This document shows, one piece after another, positions 1-7,871 of a stretch of DNA of 64,000 nt. The translations under genes and the position numbers were made by a program. How positions within the stretch are numbered: position 1 is the stretch's first letter; each line of letters begins with the position of its first letter. The notes beneath the pieces are model-generated. The model searched no databases. It saw nothing but the letters and a program-made list of their open reading frames with translations, and was not told where the DNA came from. The stretch comes from Glycomyces terrestris (GTDB lineage: Bacteria > Actinomycetota > Actinomycetes > Mycobacteriales > Micromonosporaceae). Where the stretch lies: contig NZ_RSEB01000002.1 of the NCBI RefSeq assembly GCF_003933745.1, positions 868,001 through 932,000 of the forward strand. The letters run 5' to 3'.

Positions 1-265
1 GGTCCCCAACCTGGAGATCGAGACCGGCGAGATCGCCGGCGCCGGCCACGCCTCCGCGACCGGCCGCTTCGACGAGGAGCACCTGTTCTACCTCCAGTCG
101 CGCGGCATCCCCGAGGCCGAGGCCCGCCGCCTGGTCGTCAAGGGCTTCTTCAACGAGATCATCGCCAAGGTCCCCGACGAGGCCCTCCGCGAGGAGCTCA
201 CCGAGCTCGTCGTGGCCCGCCTCGACCAGGGCCCCGACGCCGCCCCCGCCCAGGGAGCGGCCTGA
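1..265 (+). CDS. sufD: Fe-S cluster assembly protein SufD, C-terminal end (partial)
   Basis: The last 87 residues of a SufB/SufD-family scaffold protein are present; the rest lies before the window. The visible part has the family's terminal pattern: GAGHASATGRFDEEHLFYL, then RGIPEAEARRLVVKGF and an amphipathic FFNEII helix. SufD joins SufB and the SufC ATPase in the SufBC2D complex that builds Fe-S clusters in the cytosol. An alanine/proline-rich tail ends in TGA, whose last base is the first base of the next ATG, so translation is coupled. SufD rather than SufB is inferred from its position just before the Rieske protein and sufC, as in other actinobacterial suf operons. Confidence 0.88.
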   Translation, partial: VPNLEIETGEIAGAGHASATGRFDEEHLFYLQSRGIPEAEARRLVVKGFFNEIIAKVPDEALREELTELVVARLDQGPDAAPAQGAA

Positions 266-603
266 TGACCGACGCCGAATTCCTGCGCGTGTGCGCGCTC
301 GACGACCTGCCGGAGTCCGAGCCCGTCGCGGCCGACATCCACGGCACGTCGATCCTGCTCGTGCGCAAGTCCGACGAGGTGTTCGCCCTCTACGACGAGT
401 GCTCCCACGCGGCCGTGGCGCTCTCCGAAGGCGACGTCGACGACTGCTCGATCGAATGCTGGCTGCACGGGTCGATGTTCGACCTGCGCACCGGCAAGCC
501 GTCGGGGCCGCCCGCCACGACGCCGGTGCCGACCTACCCGGTCGAGCTCCGCGACGGCGACGTCTACCTCAGCCTGAAGCCCAAGACCACCGAAAACGCC
601 TAG
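265..603 (+). CDS. Rieske [2Fe-2S] ferredoxin within the suf operon
   Basis: A 112-residue Rieske protein of the type annotated as non-heme iron oxygenase ferredoxin subunit. Cluster ligands are visible as C46-x-H48 and C65-xx-H68 (CSH and CWLH). It has no signal peptide or membrane segment, so it is a soluble cytosolic electron carrier. The ATG overlaps the sufD stop by one base and sufC follows 14 bp later, so it is co-transcribed with SUF assembly genes. A ferredoxin here is typical of actinobacterial suf operons and may supply electrons for cluster assembly; that role is inference. No oxygenase alpha subunit is nearby, so the oxygenase label should not be taken literally. Confidence 0.9.
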   Translation: MTDAEFLRVCALDDLPESEPVAADIHGTSILLVRKSDEVFALYDECSHAAVALSEGDVDDCSIECWLHGSMFDLRTGKPSGPPATTPVPTYPVELRDGDVYLSLKPKTTENA

Positions 604-617
604 AGGAAACCAGCACC

Positions 618-1379
618 ATGAGCAAGCTCGAGATCCGCGACCTGCACGTCTCGGTCAACACCGACGAAGGCGCCAAGCCGATCCTGCACGGCGTCGACCT
701 CACCATCAACTCCGGGGAGACCCACGCCATCATGGGCCCCAACGGCTCCGGCAAGTCGACCCTGGCCTACTCGCTGGCCGGGCACCCGAAGTACGAGATC
801 ACCGGCGGCACGGTCCTCCTCGACGGCGACGACGTCCTCGAGATGAGCGTCGACGAGCGCGCCCGCGCCGGCCTCTTCCTCGCCATGCAGTACCCGGTCG
901 AGGTCCCCGGCGTCAGCGTCTCCAACTTCCTGCGCACCGCCAAGACCGCGGTCGACGGCGAGGCCCCCAAGCTCCGCACCTGGATGAAGGACCTCAAGGG
1001 CGCCATGGCCGAGCTGAAGATGGACGAGGCGTTCATCAACCGCAACGTCAACGAGGGCTTCTCCGGCGGCGAGAAGAAGCGCCACGAGATCGTCCAGATG
1101 GAGCTCCTCAAGCCCAAGTTCGCGATCCTCGACGAGACCGACTCCGGCCTCGACGTCGACGCCCTCCGCGTCGTCTCCGAGGGCATCAACCACGCCAAGG
1201 AGACCACGAACTCCGGCGTCCTCCTCATCACCCACTACACCCGCATCCTGCGGTACGTGAAGCCCGACTTCGTGCACGTCTTCGTCGACGGCCGGATCGC
1301 CGAGGAAGGCGGCCCGGAGCTCGCCGAGAAGCTCGAGGCCGAAGGCTACGAGTCCTACGTCGGCACGAAGGCCGCCTAG
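618..1379 (+). CDS. sufC: Fe-S cluster assembly ATPase SufC
   Basis: This 253-residue ABC-type ATPase powers the SufBC2D scaffold. Walker A GPNGSGKST is at residues 40-48, followed by the Q-loop region AMQYPVEVPG, the SufC-type signature FSGGEKKRHE and Walker B FAILDETDSGLD. There is no membrane segment, which agrees with SufC being a soluble ABC ATPase not involved in transport. The ATG at 618 is chosen because it begins at the canonical SufC N-terminus and follows an AGAGGA ribosome site; upstream in-frame sequence is merely the shadow of the Rieske gene. It sits 14 bp after the ferredoxin gene and 14 bp before sufS. Confidence 0.97.
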   Translation: MSKLEIRDLHVSVNTDEGAKPILHGVDLTINSGETHAIMGPNGSGKSTLAYSLAGHPKYEITGGTVLLDGDDVLEMSVDERARAGLFLAMQYPVEVPGVSVSNFLRTAKTAVDGEAPKLRTWMKDLKGAMAELKMDEAFINRNVNEGFSGGEKKRHEIVQMELLKPKFAILDETDSGLDVDALRVVSEGINHAKETTNSGVLLITHYTRILRYVKPDFVHVFVDGRIAEEGGPELAEKLEAEGYESYVGTKAA

Positions 1380-1393
1380 ACCAGGAGGAGCCC

Positions 1394-2662
1394 GTGGAGG
1401 CTGTCACCAAGCTCGACGTCGAGGCGATCCGCGCCGACTTCCCGATCCTCCAGCGCCGGATCGGGGACCGCGCGATCGCCTACCTGGACTCCGCTGCGAC
1501 CTCGCAGAAGCCCGTCCAGGTCGTCGAGGCCATGCGCCGCTTCACCGAGCACTCGAACGCGAACATCTCGCGCTCGGTGCACACCCTCGGGGCCGAGGCC
1601 ACCGAGGCGTACGAGGGCGCCCGCGCCCGGGTCGCCGCCTTCATCGGCGCCCCCAGCGCGAACGAAGTGGTGTTCACCAAGAACTCCACCGAGTCGATCA
1701 ACCTGCTCGCGTACGCGTTCCAGAACGCCACGCTCGACCCGCACGCCGACCCGCGGTTCCGCCTCGCGCCCGGCGACGAGATCGTCGTGACCGAGATGGA
1801 GCACCACGCGAACCTCATCCCGTGGCAGCAGCTCGCCCAGCGCACCGGCGCGACCCTGAAGTGGATCGGCATCACCGACCACGGCCGGCTCGACCTCGAG
1901 TCGATCCCCGAGGTCATCACCGAGCGCACCAGGGTCGTCTCCTTCACGCACGTCGCGAACCTGCTCGGCACGGTCAACCCGACCTCGCAGATCACCGCCC
2001 GCGCGCGCGAGGTCGGCGCCCTGGTCGGCCTCGACGCCTCCCAGTCCGTCCCCCACATTCCCGTGAACGTCGCCGAGCTCGGCGTCGACTTCATCGCCTT
2101 CACCGGCCACAAGATGCTCGGGCCCACCGGCATCGGCGTCCTGTGGGCGAAAGCGGACCTCCTCGACGCCATGCCGCCGTTCCTCACGGGCGGCTCCATG
2201 ATCAAGACCGTCACCATGGAGCGGACCACGTTCGCCGACGCGCCCGCCAAGTTCGAGGCCGGCACGCCGCCGATCGCCGAGTCCGTGGGCCTCGCCGCCG
2301 CCGTCGACTACCTCGACAAGCTCGGCATGGAGAACGTGCGCGCCCACGAGAAGGAGCTCGCCGGGTACATGCTGGAGCGGCTCGAGACCGTCGACGGCCT
2401 CGCGATCGTCGGGCCCCGCGTCCCGATCGGCCGCTCCGCCACCGTCTCCTTCACGCTCGACGGCGTCCACCCGCACGACGTCGGCCAGGTCCTCGACGCC
2501 GAGGCCGTCGCCGTCCGCGTCGGCCACCACTGCGCCAAGCCCACCTGCGACCGCTTCGGCGTCAACGCCACCACCCGCGCCTCCGCGTACGTGTACAACA
2601 CGCACGAGGAAATAGACCGGCTCGTGGAGGCGTTGGGCAAGGTGCGAAAGGTGTTCGGCTGA
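1394..2662 (+). CDS. sufS: SufS-type cysteine desulfurase
   Basis: A 422-residue class V aminotransferase-fold enzyme that removes sulfur from L-cysteine, giving alanine and an enzyme persulfide for cluster building. The PLP-binding lysine is K240 in TGHKMLGPTG, and the catalytic cysteine is C380 in GHHCAKP, the short loop characteristic of group II (SufS) enzymes. The GTG start follows AGGAGG at a spacing of about seven bases. The stop overlaps the sufU ATG (TGATGA), consistent with SufU being its sulfur-acceptor partner. Length is normal for the family. Confidence 0.97.
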   Translation: MEAVTKLDVEAIRADFPILQRRIGDRAIAYLDSAATSQKPVQVVEAMRRFTEHSNANISRSVHTLGAEATEAYEGARARVAAFIGAPSANEVVFTKNSTESINLLAYAFQNATLDPHADPRFRLAPGDEIVVTEMEHHANLIPWQQLAQRTGATLKWIGITDHGRLDLESIPEVITERTRVVSFTHVANLLGTVNPTSQITARAREVGALVGLDASQSVPHIPVNVAELGVDFIAFTGHKMLGPTGIGVLWAKADLLDAMPPFLTGGSMIKTVTMERTTFADAPAKFEAGTPPIAESVGLAAAVDYLDKLGMENVRAHEKELAGYMLERLETVDGLAIVGPRVPIGRSATVSFTLDGVHPHDVGQVLDAEAVAVRVGHHCAKPTCDRFGVNATTRASAYVYNTHEEIDRLVEALGKVRKVFG

Positions 2663-3114
2663 TGAATCTCGACGAGCTCTACCAGGAAGTCATCCTGGAC
2701 CACTACAAGCACCCGCGCGGCGCCGGCCTGCGCGAGCCCTACGAGGGCGAGTCCCACCAGGTCAACCCGACCTGCGGCGACGAGATCACCCTCCGGGTCC
2801 ACGTGGACGGCGACACGATCGGCGACGTCTCCTACGACAACGTCGGCTGCTCGATCTCCAAGGCCTCCGCCTCGGTGATGTACGAGCTGGTCAACGGCGC
2901 CACGGTGGACGACGCGCTGGCCCGCCTGGCCGAGTTCACCGAGCTCATGAACTCCAAGGGCCAGGCCGAGGGCGACGAGGAGACCCTGGAGGACGCCGTC
3001 GCGTTCGCGGGCGTCTCGAAATACCCGATGCGCGTCAAGTGCGCGCTCCTGGGCTGGATGGCGTTCAAGGACGCCCTGGTCCGCGCCTCGACTCCCGGAA
3101 GGACCGAAGCATGA
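2662..3114 (+). CDS. sufU: SufU zinc-dependent sulfurtransferase
   Basis: A 150-residue IscU/NifU-fold protein. The zinc-site residues of Gram-positive SufU are recognisable: C38 and D40 in NPTCGDE, C63 in NVGCSISKAS and a third cysteine in RVKCALLGW. It also has the insertion between the second and third ligands that separates SufU from IscU. In Bacillus and mycobacteria SufU accepts sulfur from SufS by zinc-ligand exchange and is not a scaffold; I transfer that role here. Start and stop overlap the neighbours by 1 and 4 bases. Confidence 0.95.
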   Translation: MNLDELYQEVILDHYKHPRGAGLREPYEGESHQVNPTCGDEITLRVHVDGDTIGDVSYDNVGCSISKASASVMYELVNGATVDDALARLAEFTELMNSKGQAEGDEETLEDAVAFAGVSKYPMRVKCALLGWMAFKDALVRASTPGRTEA

Positions 3115-3449
3115 CCGACACCGTGAAGGCGAAAGAGGACGACATCCTCGAGGCCATGAAGGACGTCGTCGACCCCGAGCTGGGCATCAACGTCGTCGAC
3201 CTGGGCCTGATCTACGGCGTCCACGTCGACGAGTCGAACGTCGCGACCCTCGACATGACCCTCACCTCCGCGGCCTGCCCGCTCACCGACGTCATCGAGG
3301 ACCAGTCCCGCTCGGCCCTCTGCTCGGGCGCCGAGGGCGGCATCGTCTCCGACCTCAAGATCAACTGGGTGTGGATCCCGCCGTGGGGTCCCGACAAGAT
3401 CACCGACGACGGCCGCGACCAGCTCCGCGCCCTCGGCTTCAACGTCTGA
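3111..3449 (+). CDS. SufT-like MIP18/DUF59 Fe-S assembly factor
   Basis: A 112-residue DUF59 (MIP18) protein. It has the family patterns DVVDPELGINVVDLGLIY and LTSAACPLTD with a single conserved cysteine, then VWIPPWGPDKIT near the end. Such proteins act in maturation of Fe-S proteins and close suf operons in actinobacteria and firmicutes, where the gene is often called sufT or paaD-like. The ATG overlaps the sufU stop by four bases. It is the last gene of this operon; a 20-bp gap leads to the next gene, so read-through into it is possible. Confidence 0.9.
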   Translation: MTDTVKAKEDDILEAMKDVVDPELGINVVDLGLIYGVHVDESNVATLDMTLTSAACPLTDVIEDQSRSALCSGAEGGIVSDLKINWVWIPPWGPDKITDDGRDQLRALGFNV

Positions 3450-3469
3450 GGCGCGGGAACGCGGCGACC

Positions 3470-4975
3470 ATGGTCAAGATCCGCCCCGCCGCGGGCGGCG
3501 GCACGATCGTCGAGGTCGAACCCGAGCGCCTGCGGCGCTGGGTCGAGAACTTCGCGGCGCGGAACGGCGGCATCGCCGCCCACCACGCCCAAGGCGACGC
3601 CTGGACGATCGAAGCGAACGAGGGAGCGCCGGCCGGCCCCGGTGAACCTGTCAGCCGTACCTCGGCACAGGTCCAGTGGGCGCTGGCCGGCGGCCTCCCC
3701 GCGGGCTGGCTTCTCGACGACGACCCCCTCGTCGCCGCCGAGCGCCTGAGCGCCTACGCGCTCGAACCGCGCGTGATCGCGGTGCTGCTGGCCCGCAAGG
3801 GCGCCTACTCGGTCGGCGTCCTCGACGACGGCCGCATCCTGGCCTCGAAGACCGACACCGCTTACGTCCAGGGCAAGACCAAGGCGGGAGGCCAGTCCCA
3901 GCAGCGCTTCGCGCGCCGCCGCGAGGGCCAGGCCCACGCCGCCGAGAAGCGCGCCCGCGACGCGGTCGTCGCCGTCCTCGGCGGCGCCCGCTTCGACGCC
4001 CTCGTCACCGGCGGCGTCGTCGACGGCATCCTGGACGACCCCCGCCTCGCGCACCTCCGCGCCGCGGTCCACTTCGGCGACATCGCCGAGCCGAAGCAGT
4101 CCCTGCTCACCGCGACCGCGTACCGCGCCATCGGCTTCCGCGTCAGGATCGTCCCGGGCGCCGCCGACTTATACTCAGGCGTTCCCGCTTCCTCCACGAA
4201 GGACGCCGCCTTGCGCACCTCGCCCGCCCGCGCGATCCTCCTCGCGACGGCCGTCCAGCTCGCCCGCTTCGGCCTCATCGTCGGCGCGCTCGCCATCGCC
4301 CCCGACCTCGGCATCCACGGCTGGTACCAGGGGCTGTTCGCCAACGCGGTCTGCGCGCTCTTCGCGATCGCCGTCGTCACCCGGCTCCGGCTGTGGCGGC
4401 GCTCCGGCCTCTTCGCGCTCCGGCGCTCGGGCCGCGCCGCGCTCCTGCTGCTGCCCTTCGTGTTCGAAGCCCTGGTCTGGCTCGCCTACCCGGGCGGCTT
4501 CGGCCCGCTCGCGCCCGGCTACGGCCTCTGGGCCCTCACGCTCCTGCTCGTCGGCGTGAACGAGGAGCTCACCTCCCGCGTCGCGGTCCTCGAGAGCCTC
4601 CGCACCGCGTTCAGCTCCAGGTGGGCGGTCCTGATCGCCGGGGTCATGTTCGGCCTCCAGCACCTGTCGCTGCTCGCCACGGGGGACCCGTCCACCGAGG
4701 ACGTGGTCACGATCCTGGTCCTCACCTCGATCTACGGCATCGCCCTGGGCGCCTACCAGGTCCGCTTCGCCTGGGTCCTGCCGCTCGTCCTCGTCCACGC
4801 CGCCAGCGACTTCACCCAGATCCTCACCGCCGACCCGGTCCCCTTCGCGATGCACGCCGTCCTCAGCCTCGGACTCCTCGCGTTCGGACTCCGGCTCCTC
4901 GCCGGCCGCCGCGAGGGCCCGACCGGCGCCGCTCTCGTCCCGCCGTGGAGGGGCCCCGTCGCCGGCCGCACCTGA
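3470..4975 (+). CDS. Vms1-like peptidyl-tRNA hydrolase (acVLRF1) fused to CPBP membrane protease
   Basis: A 501-residue two-part protein. Residues 1 to about 235 resemble the actinobacterial Vms1-like release factor family (acVLRF1), with the catalytic-loop motif KAGGQSQQRFARRR, which would hydrolyse peptidyl-tRNA on stalled ribosomes. Residues about 248-501 form a multi-pass CPBP (CAAX-type) intramembrane protease: EELTSR (EExxxR), FGLQHL (FxxxH) and a final HAASD. The frame is unbroken. The junction is odd: a rare TTA leucine codon at 4169-4171 (residue 234), a TATACT hexamer at 4170-4175, and a TTG at 4211 preceded by AAGGA seven bases upstream. A membrane-tethered fusion or an internal second gene are both possible. 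ATG 3470 opens the family's N-terminus but has only a weak ribosome site. Confidence 0.75.
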   Translation: MVKIRPAAGGGTIVEVEPERLRRWVENFAARNGGIAAHHAQGDAWTIEANEGAPAGPGEPVSRTSAQVQWALAGGLPAGWLLDDDPLVAAERLSAYALEPRVIAVLLARKGAYSVGVLDDGRILASKTDTAYVQGKTKAGGQSQQRFARRREGQAHAAEKRARDAVVAVLGGARFDALVTGGVVDGILDDPRLAHLRAAVHFGDIAEPKQSLLTATAYRAIGFRVRIVPGAADLYSGVPASSTKDAALRTSPARAILLATAVQLARFGLIVGALAIAPDLGIHGWYQGLFANAVCALFAIAVVTRLRLWRRSGLFALRRSGRAALLLLPFVFEALVWLAYPGGFGPLAPGYGLWALTLLLVGVNEELTSRVAVLESLRTAFSSRWAVLIAGVMFGLQHLSLLATGDPSTEDVVTILVLTSIYGIALGAYQVRFAWVLPLVLVHAASDFTQILTADPVPFAMHAVLSLGLLAFGLRLLAGRREGPTGAALVPPWRGPVAGRT

Positions 4976-4981
4976 CCGCAT

Positions 4982-5020
4982 GCGAAGGCCGCCCCGGCAA
5001 CTTGCCGGGGCGGCCTTCGC
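4982..5020. terminator. bidirectional hairpin terminator between convergent genes
   Basis: A perfect 19-bp inverted repeat (4982-5000 with 5002-5020) lies between the stop codons of the fusion protease gene and the convergent oxidoreductase gene. It lacks a long T-tract, as is usual in very GC-rich genomes. Its position and symmetry suit termination from both sides. Confidence 0.85.
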
Positions 5021-5027
5021 GTCCGTG

Positions 5028-5645
5028 CTATGCGGCGGCGAACGTGAGGGCGGTCGCCCAGCCTCCCTTGATCTGCTCCTGGGCCTTCATGTGCAGGAGC
5101 TGGAAGGCTTCGAGGGCGGCGGCGTGCTTGAGGCCGCCGACGTCGATCGGGCGCAGGTCGGCGTCGAGGCACAGGCCGGTGATCGTCTTCTTGGCCTCGG
5201 GGTCGTCGCCCGCGATGAAGACGTCGAGCGGCGTGGAGTTCGCGAGCCGGGAGGCGAACGTGGTGTTGAACGCCTTGACGACCCGGGCGCCGGGCGCGGC
5301 CGCCGCGATCTCCTCGGCCGCCGACTTCCCCGGCGGCGTCACGAGGCCGTCGAAGGTGTCGTAGTCGACCGGGTTGCAGATGTCGACGACGGTCTTGCCG
5401 GCGAGGTCGCCGGCCCACATCTCCGCGACCTGCTTGCTGCCCTCGTACGGCGTGGCGAGCACGACGACCTCGGCGCCGGCGGCGTTGTTCAGCGGTTCGC
5501 CGGCCGCGCTGTCGCCGAGCTCGGCGGCCAGGTCGGCGGCCTTGTCGGGTTCGCGGTCGGCGATGCGGACGCGGTGTCCCCCGCGCACGAGCCGCAGGCC
5601 GATCCCGCGGGCCATGTTCCCCGAGCCCACGATCAGGACTTCCAT
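5028..5645 (-). CDS. NADPH-dependent F420 reductase-like oxidoreductase
   Basis: A 205-residue Rossmann protein of the F420-dependent NADP oxidoreductase family (COG2085). The dinucleotide motif VGSGNMARG lies at the N-terminus, followed by an acidic/basic strand end (ADREPDKA), ATPYE and VKAFNTTFA typical of this family. Characterised members pass hydride between NADPH and the deazaflavin F420, which actinobacteria make; many relatives have unknown substrates, so F420 use here is inferred. The ATG follows AGGAGG at nine bases. It is a single-gene unit: the next gene upstream on this strand ends 135 bp away behind a hairpin. Confidence 0.8.
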   Translation of the reverse strand: MEVLIVGSGNMARGIGLRLVRGGHRVRIADREPDKAADLAAELGDSAAGEPLNNAAGAEVVVLATPYEGSKQVAEMWAGDLAGKTVVDICNPVDYDTFDGLVTPPGKSAAEEIAAAAPGARVVKAFNTTFASRLANSTPLDVFIAGDDPEAKKTITGLCLDADLRPIDVGGLKHAAALEAFQLLHMKAQEQIKGGWATALTFAAA

Positions 5646-5747
5646 CGGTGGTTCCTCCTTCTGCCGTCCTGTTGAGACACTCGTGCGGGGCGGCAGGGGG
5701 AGGACGAAGGGGGCGGGGGGCTCGCCGGTTCGCCCCTTGGAGCGTAG

Positions 5748-5771
5748 GGCCCGCCTCCGCGGAGGCGGGCC
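5748..5771. terminator. hairpin terminator downstream of the GH42 gene
   Basis: A perfect 24-bp palindrome (GGCCCGCCTCCG and its complement) starts 10 bp beyond the stop codon of the minus-strand beta-galactosidase gene. It folds to a very stable GC hairpin and would end that transcript before the oxidoreductase gene. Confidence 0.75.
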
Positions 5772-5780
5772 GAAACGGGC

Positions 5781-7691
5781 CTATTGGGGCTTCTTGTCGA
5801 CCGCCCAGGAGCCGGCGGGGACGATCACGTGCCCGACCTGCGCCTCCTTCTCGGTGTGGTTGACGATGAAGCGCCATTCGCCGCGGTCGACGACGTCGAG
5901 GCCGGGCCCGCCGGGGCCGGCGAGTTCGAGCTCCTCGAAGAGGCGGTCCCAGGCGTCGTCGCCGAGCTTGCAGGAGACGTACCAGGCCTCGCCCTCGCCG
6001 AACGGGTTGACGGTGACGGCGGGCTGGCCCTCGATGAGGTCGCCGGTGGCGTACTGGGTGACGCACTGGGCGCCGCGCAGCTCCACGAGTTCGCAGAAGC
6101 GCTCGGCGGCCCCGAAGTTCCACAGGGCGCGCCGCTCGCCGGCGGGCTGGGGGAGGTGCTCGGTGACGCGGATGCCGAACAGGTCGGTGAGGCCGCCGAG
6201 GTACCCGTCGAGCCACACCTGGCAGTGCTCGTCGACGGCGCCGGTGAGGTAGGAGGCGACGAGGCGCCCGCCGCCGGCGGTGAACCAGCGGAGGTTCTCG
6301 GCCGCGGCCTGCGACAGCAGGTACGTGGTCGGGGCGATCACGGTCGAGTACTTCGACAGGTCGCCCTCGGGGGCGGCGAAGTCGGCGACGACGCCGCGGT
6401 CGCGCAGGACGCGGTGGATCTGGGCGACGTTCTCGAGGTAGTCGACGGGCGCCGGGAGGTGCGCGGCGGCGGTGGCCCACCACGACTCGGGGCTCCACAG
6501 GATCGCCACGGACGCCTCGACCGGCGCGGCGACGGTGTGCGCGATGCCCGGGAGCGTGTTGCCGAACTCGGCGACCTCGCGGAACATGCGGGTGTGCTTG
6601 CCCGCGTGGGGGAGGAGCGCGGAGTGCCACTGCTCGGCGCCGCCGCGCCCGGCCCGCCACTGGAAGAACATGGCGCCCTTGGAGCCGCGGCTGATGTGGA
6701 TCATCGAGTGCCGGGCCATGCGGCCGGGGGACTTGGCGATCGCGCCGTCCTTGGAGTGGACGGACGCGGCGGCCTGCTCCATGAGGAGCCAGTCGCCGCC
6801 GCCGGCCCAGGACCGCGACAGGTCGGCGTGGAGGGCGCTCTGCTGCTCGGCCCGCTCGTCGGGGGCCGAGGGGTAGGAGTCGAACGCGACGAGGTCGACC
6901 TCGCCGGCCCACTTCCACGGGTCGACCGGGACCCACTGCCCGAACACGAGGTTCGTGGTGATCGGGACCGCGGGGTTCGCCGCGCGCAGGATCTCGCGCT
7001 GCTCCTTGTAGTGCTCCAGCATCGCGTCGGAGGTGAAGCGCTTGAAGTCGAGCTCGTGCGCGGGGTTGCCGAGGTACTGGGTGGCGCGCGGGGCGAGGAT
7101 CTGGTCCCAGTCGCCGTAGTGCTGGCTCCAGAACGAGCCCCACCACGCGGCGTTGAGCGCGTCGAGCGTCCCGTACTTCGCCTCCAGCCAGGCGCGGAAC
7201 GCGCGCTCGGCGTGCTCGGAGTGGCTGATCGACCCGTACTCGTTGTGGACGTGCCACATCGCGAGCGCGGGGTGCTCGGCGTACCGCTCGGCGAGGGCGG
7301 CGGCGATGCGCCGGGACGCCTCCCGGTAGGCGGGCGCGCAGACGTCGTACGTGTCGCGCGAGCCGTGGACCTGCCGCACCCCGTCGGGGCGCACGTTGAG
7401 CGCGTCGGGGTGCGCGAGGGTGAACCACGGCGGCGGCGAGGCGGTCGGGGTGGCGAGGTCGACGCGGATGCCGCCGGCGTGGAGCTTCTCCAGGACGGTG
7501 TCGAGCCAGCCGAAGTCGTACTCGCCTTCGCGCGGTTCGAGCCGCGCCCACGAGAAGACGCCGACGGTCACGAGGTTGACGCCGGCCTCGCGCATGAGGA
7601 GGACATCGTCGTCCCAGACCTCCTCGGGCCACTGCTCGGGGTTGTAGTCGCCGCCGTAGCTCAGGCCGTCGAGGCCGAGGGGCCAGTCCAT
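5781..7691 (-). CDS. GH42 beta-galactosidase
   Basis: A 636-residue cytosolic glycoside hydrolase of family 42. Features are the N-terminal SYGGDYNPEQWP motif, the acid/base glutamate E151 in WHVHNEYG, and the nucleophile region LLMEQAA near residue 305. A trimerisation domain and a C-terminal beta domain follow, at normal family length. No signal peptide, so it acts on imported galactosides such as lactose or galacto-oligosaccharides. Of three in-frame ATGs the third (MDWPLGLDG) is chosen, because AGGAG lies eight bases before it and GH42 proteins begin there. A palindromic operator at 7750-7778 precedes it. No transporter is adjacent, so the substrate cannot be refined. Confidence 0.93.
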   Translation of the reverse strand: MDWPLGLDGLSYGGDYNPEQWPEEVWDDDVLLMREAGVNLVTVGVFSWARLEPREGEYDFGWLDTVLEKLHAGGIRVDLATPTASPPPWFTLAHPDALNVRPDGVRQVHGSRDTYDVCAPAYREASRRIAAALAERYAEHPALAMWHVHNEYGSISHSEHAERAFRAWLEAKYGTLDALNAAWWGSFWSQHYGDWDQILAPRATQYLGNPAHELDFKRFTSDAMLEHYKEQREILRAANPAVPITTNLVFGQWVPVDPWKWAGEVDLVAFDSYPSAPDERAEQQSALHADLSRSWAGGGDWLLMEQAAASVHSKDGAIAKSPGRMARHSMIHISRGSKGAMFFQWRAGRGGAEQWHSALLPHAGKHTRMFREVAEFGNTLPGIAHTVAAPVEASVAILWSPESWWATAAAHLPAPVDYLENVAQIHRVLRDRGVVADFAAPEGDLSKYSTVIAPTTYLLSQAAAENLRWFTAGGGRLVASYLTGAVDEHCQVWLDGYLGGLTDLFGIRVTEHLPQPAGERRALWNFGAAERFCELVELRGAQCVTQYATGDLIEGQPAVTVNPFGEGEAWYVSCKLGDDAWDRLFEELELAGPGGPGLDVVDRGEWRFIVNHTEKEAQVGHVIVPAGSWAVDKKPQ

Positions 7692-7749
7692 GTGGGGACT
7701 CCTCACATCCATGGCTCGCAAGCGTCGCCGGGAGGCGCGCGGAAGGGGG

Positions 7750-7778
7750 CCAGTTAGTTGTTCAACAAAACTAACTGG
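7750..7778. promoter_or_regulatory. palindromic operator upstream of the GH42 gene
   Basis: CCAGTTAGTT (7750-7759) is repeated perfectly inverted as AACTAACTGG (7769-7778) around GTTCAACAA. AGTT...GTT-CAAC...AACT palindromes are the style of ROK/XylR-family sugar repressor sites. The site lies about 60 bp before the beta-galactosidase start, a position fit for repression. The cognate regulator is not in this window. A second small hairpin (CTGGG/CCCAG) follows at 7781-7797. Confidence 0.6.
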
Positions 7779-7871
7779 GTCTGGGTGTTTTGCCCAGCCT
7801 AATGCGAGAGTTCCACGTCTCCGGTCCTCGGGCGGCGCGGCCTTCCGTCCCGTGGGACGCGGCCGCGCGCG

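Noticed and set aside
265-603. A subunit of a ring-hydroxylating dioxygenase
   Set aside because: The Rieske protein resembles such ferredoxins, but no oxygenase or reductase gene is near and it is embedded in the suf operon.
4753-7632. A 959-codon minus-strand frame spanning two genes
   Set aside because: It crosses the real GH42 and oxidoreductase genes in another frame and translates to arginine/proline-rich low complexity, typical of a frame shadow.
5784-7757. A 657-codon plus-strand frame opposite the GH42 gene
   Set aside because: Antisense shadow; no domain is recognisable and the minus-strand GH42 motifs are clear.
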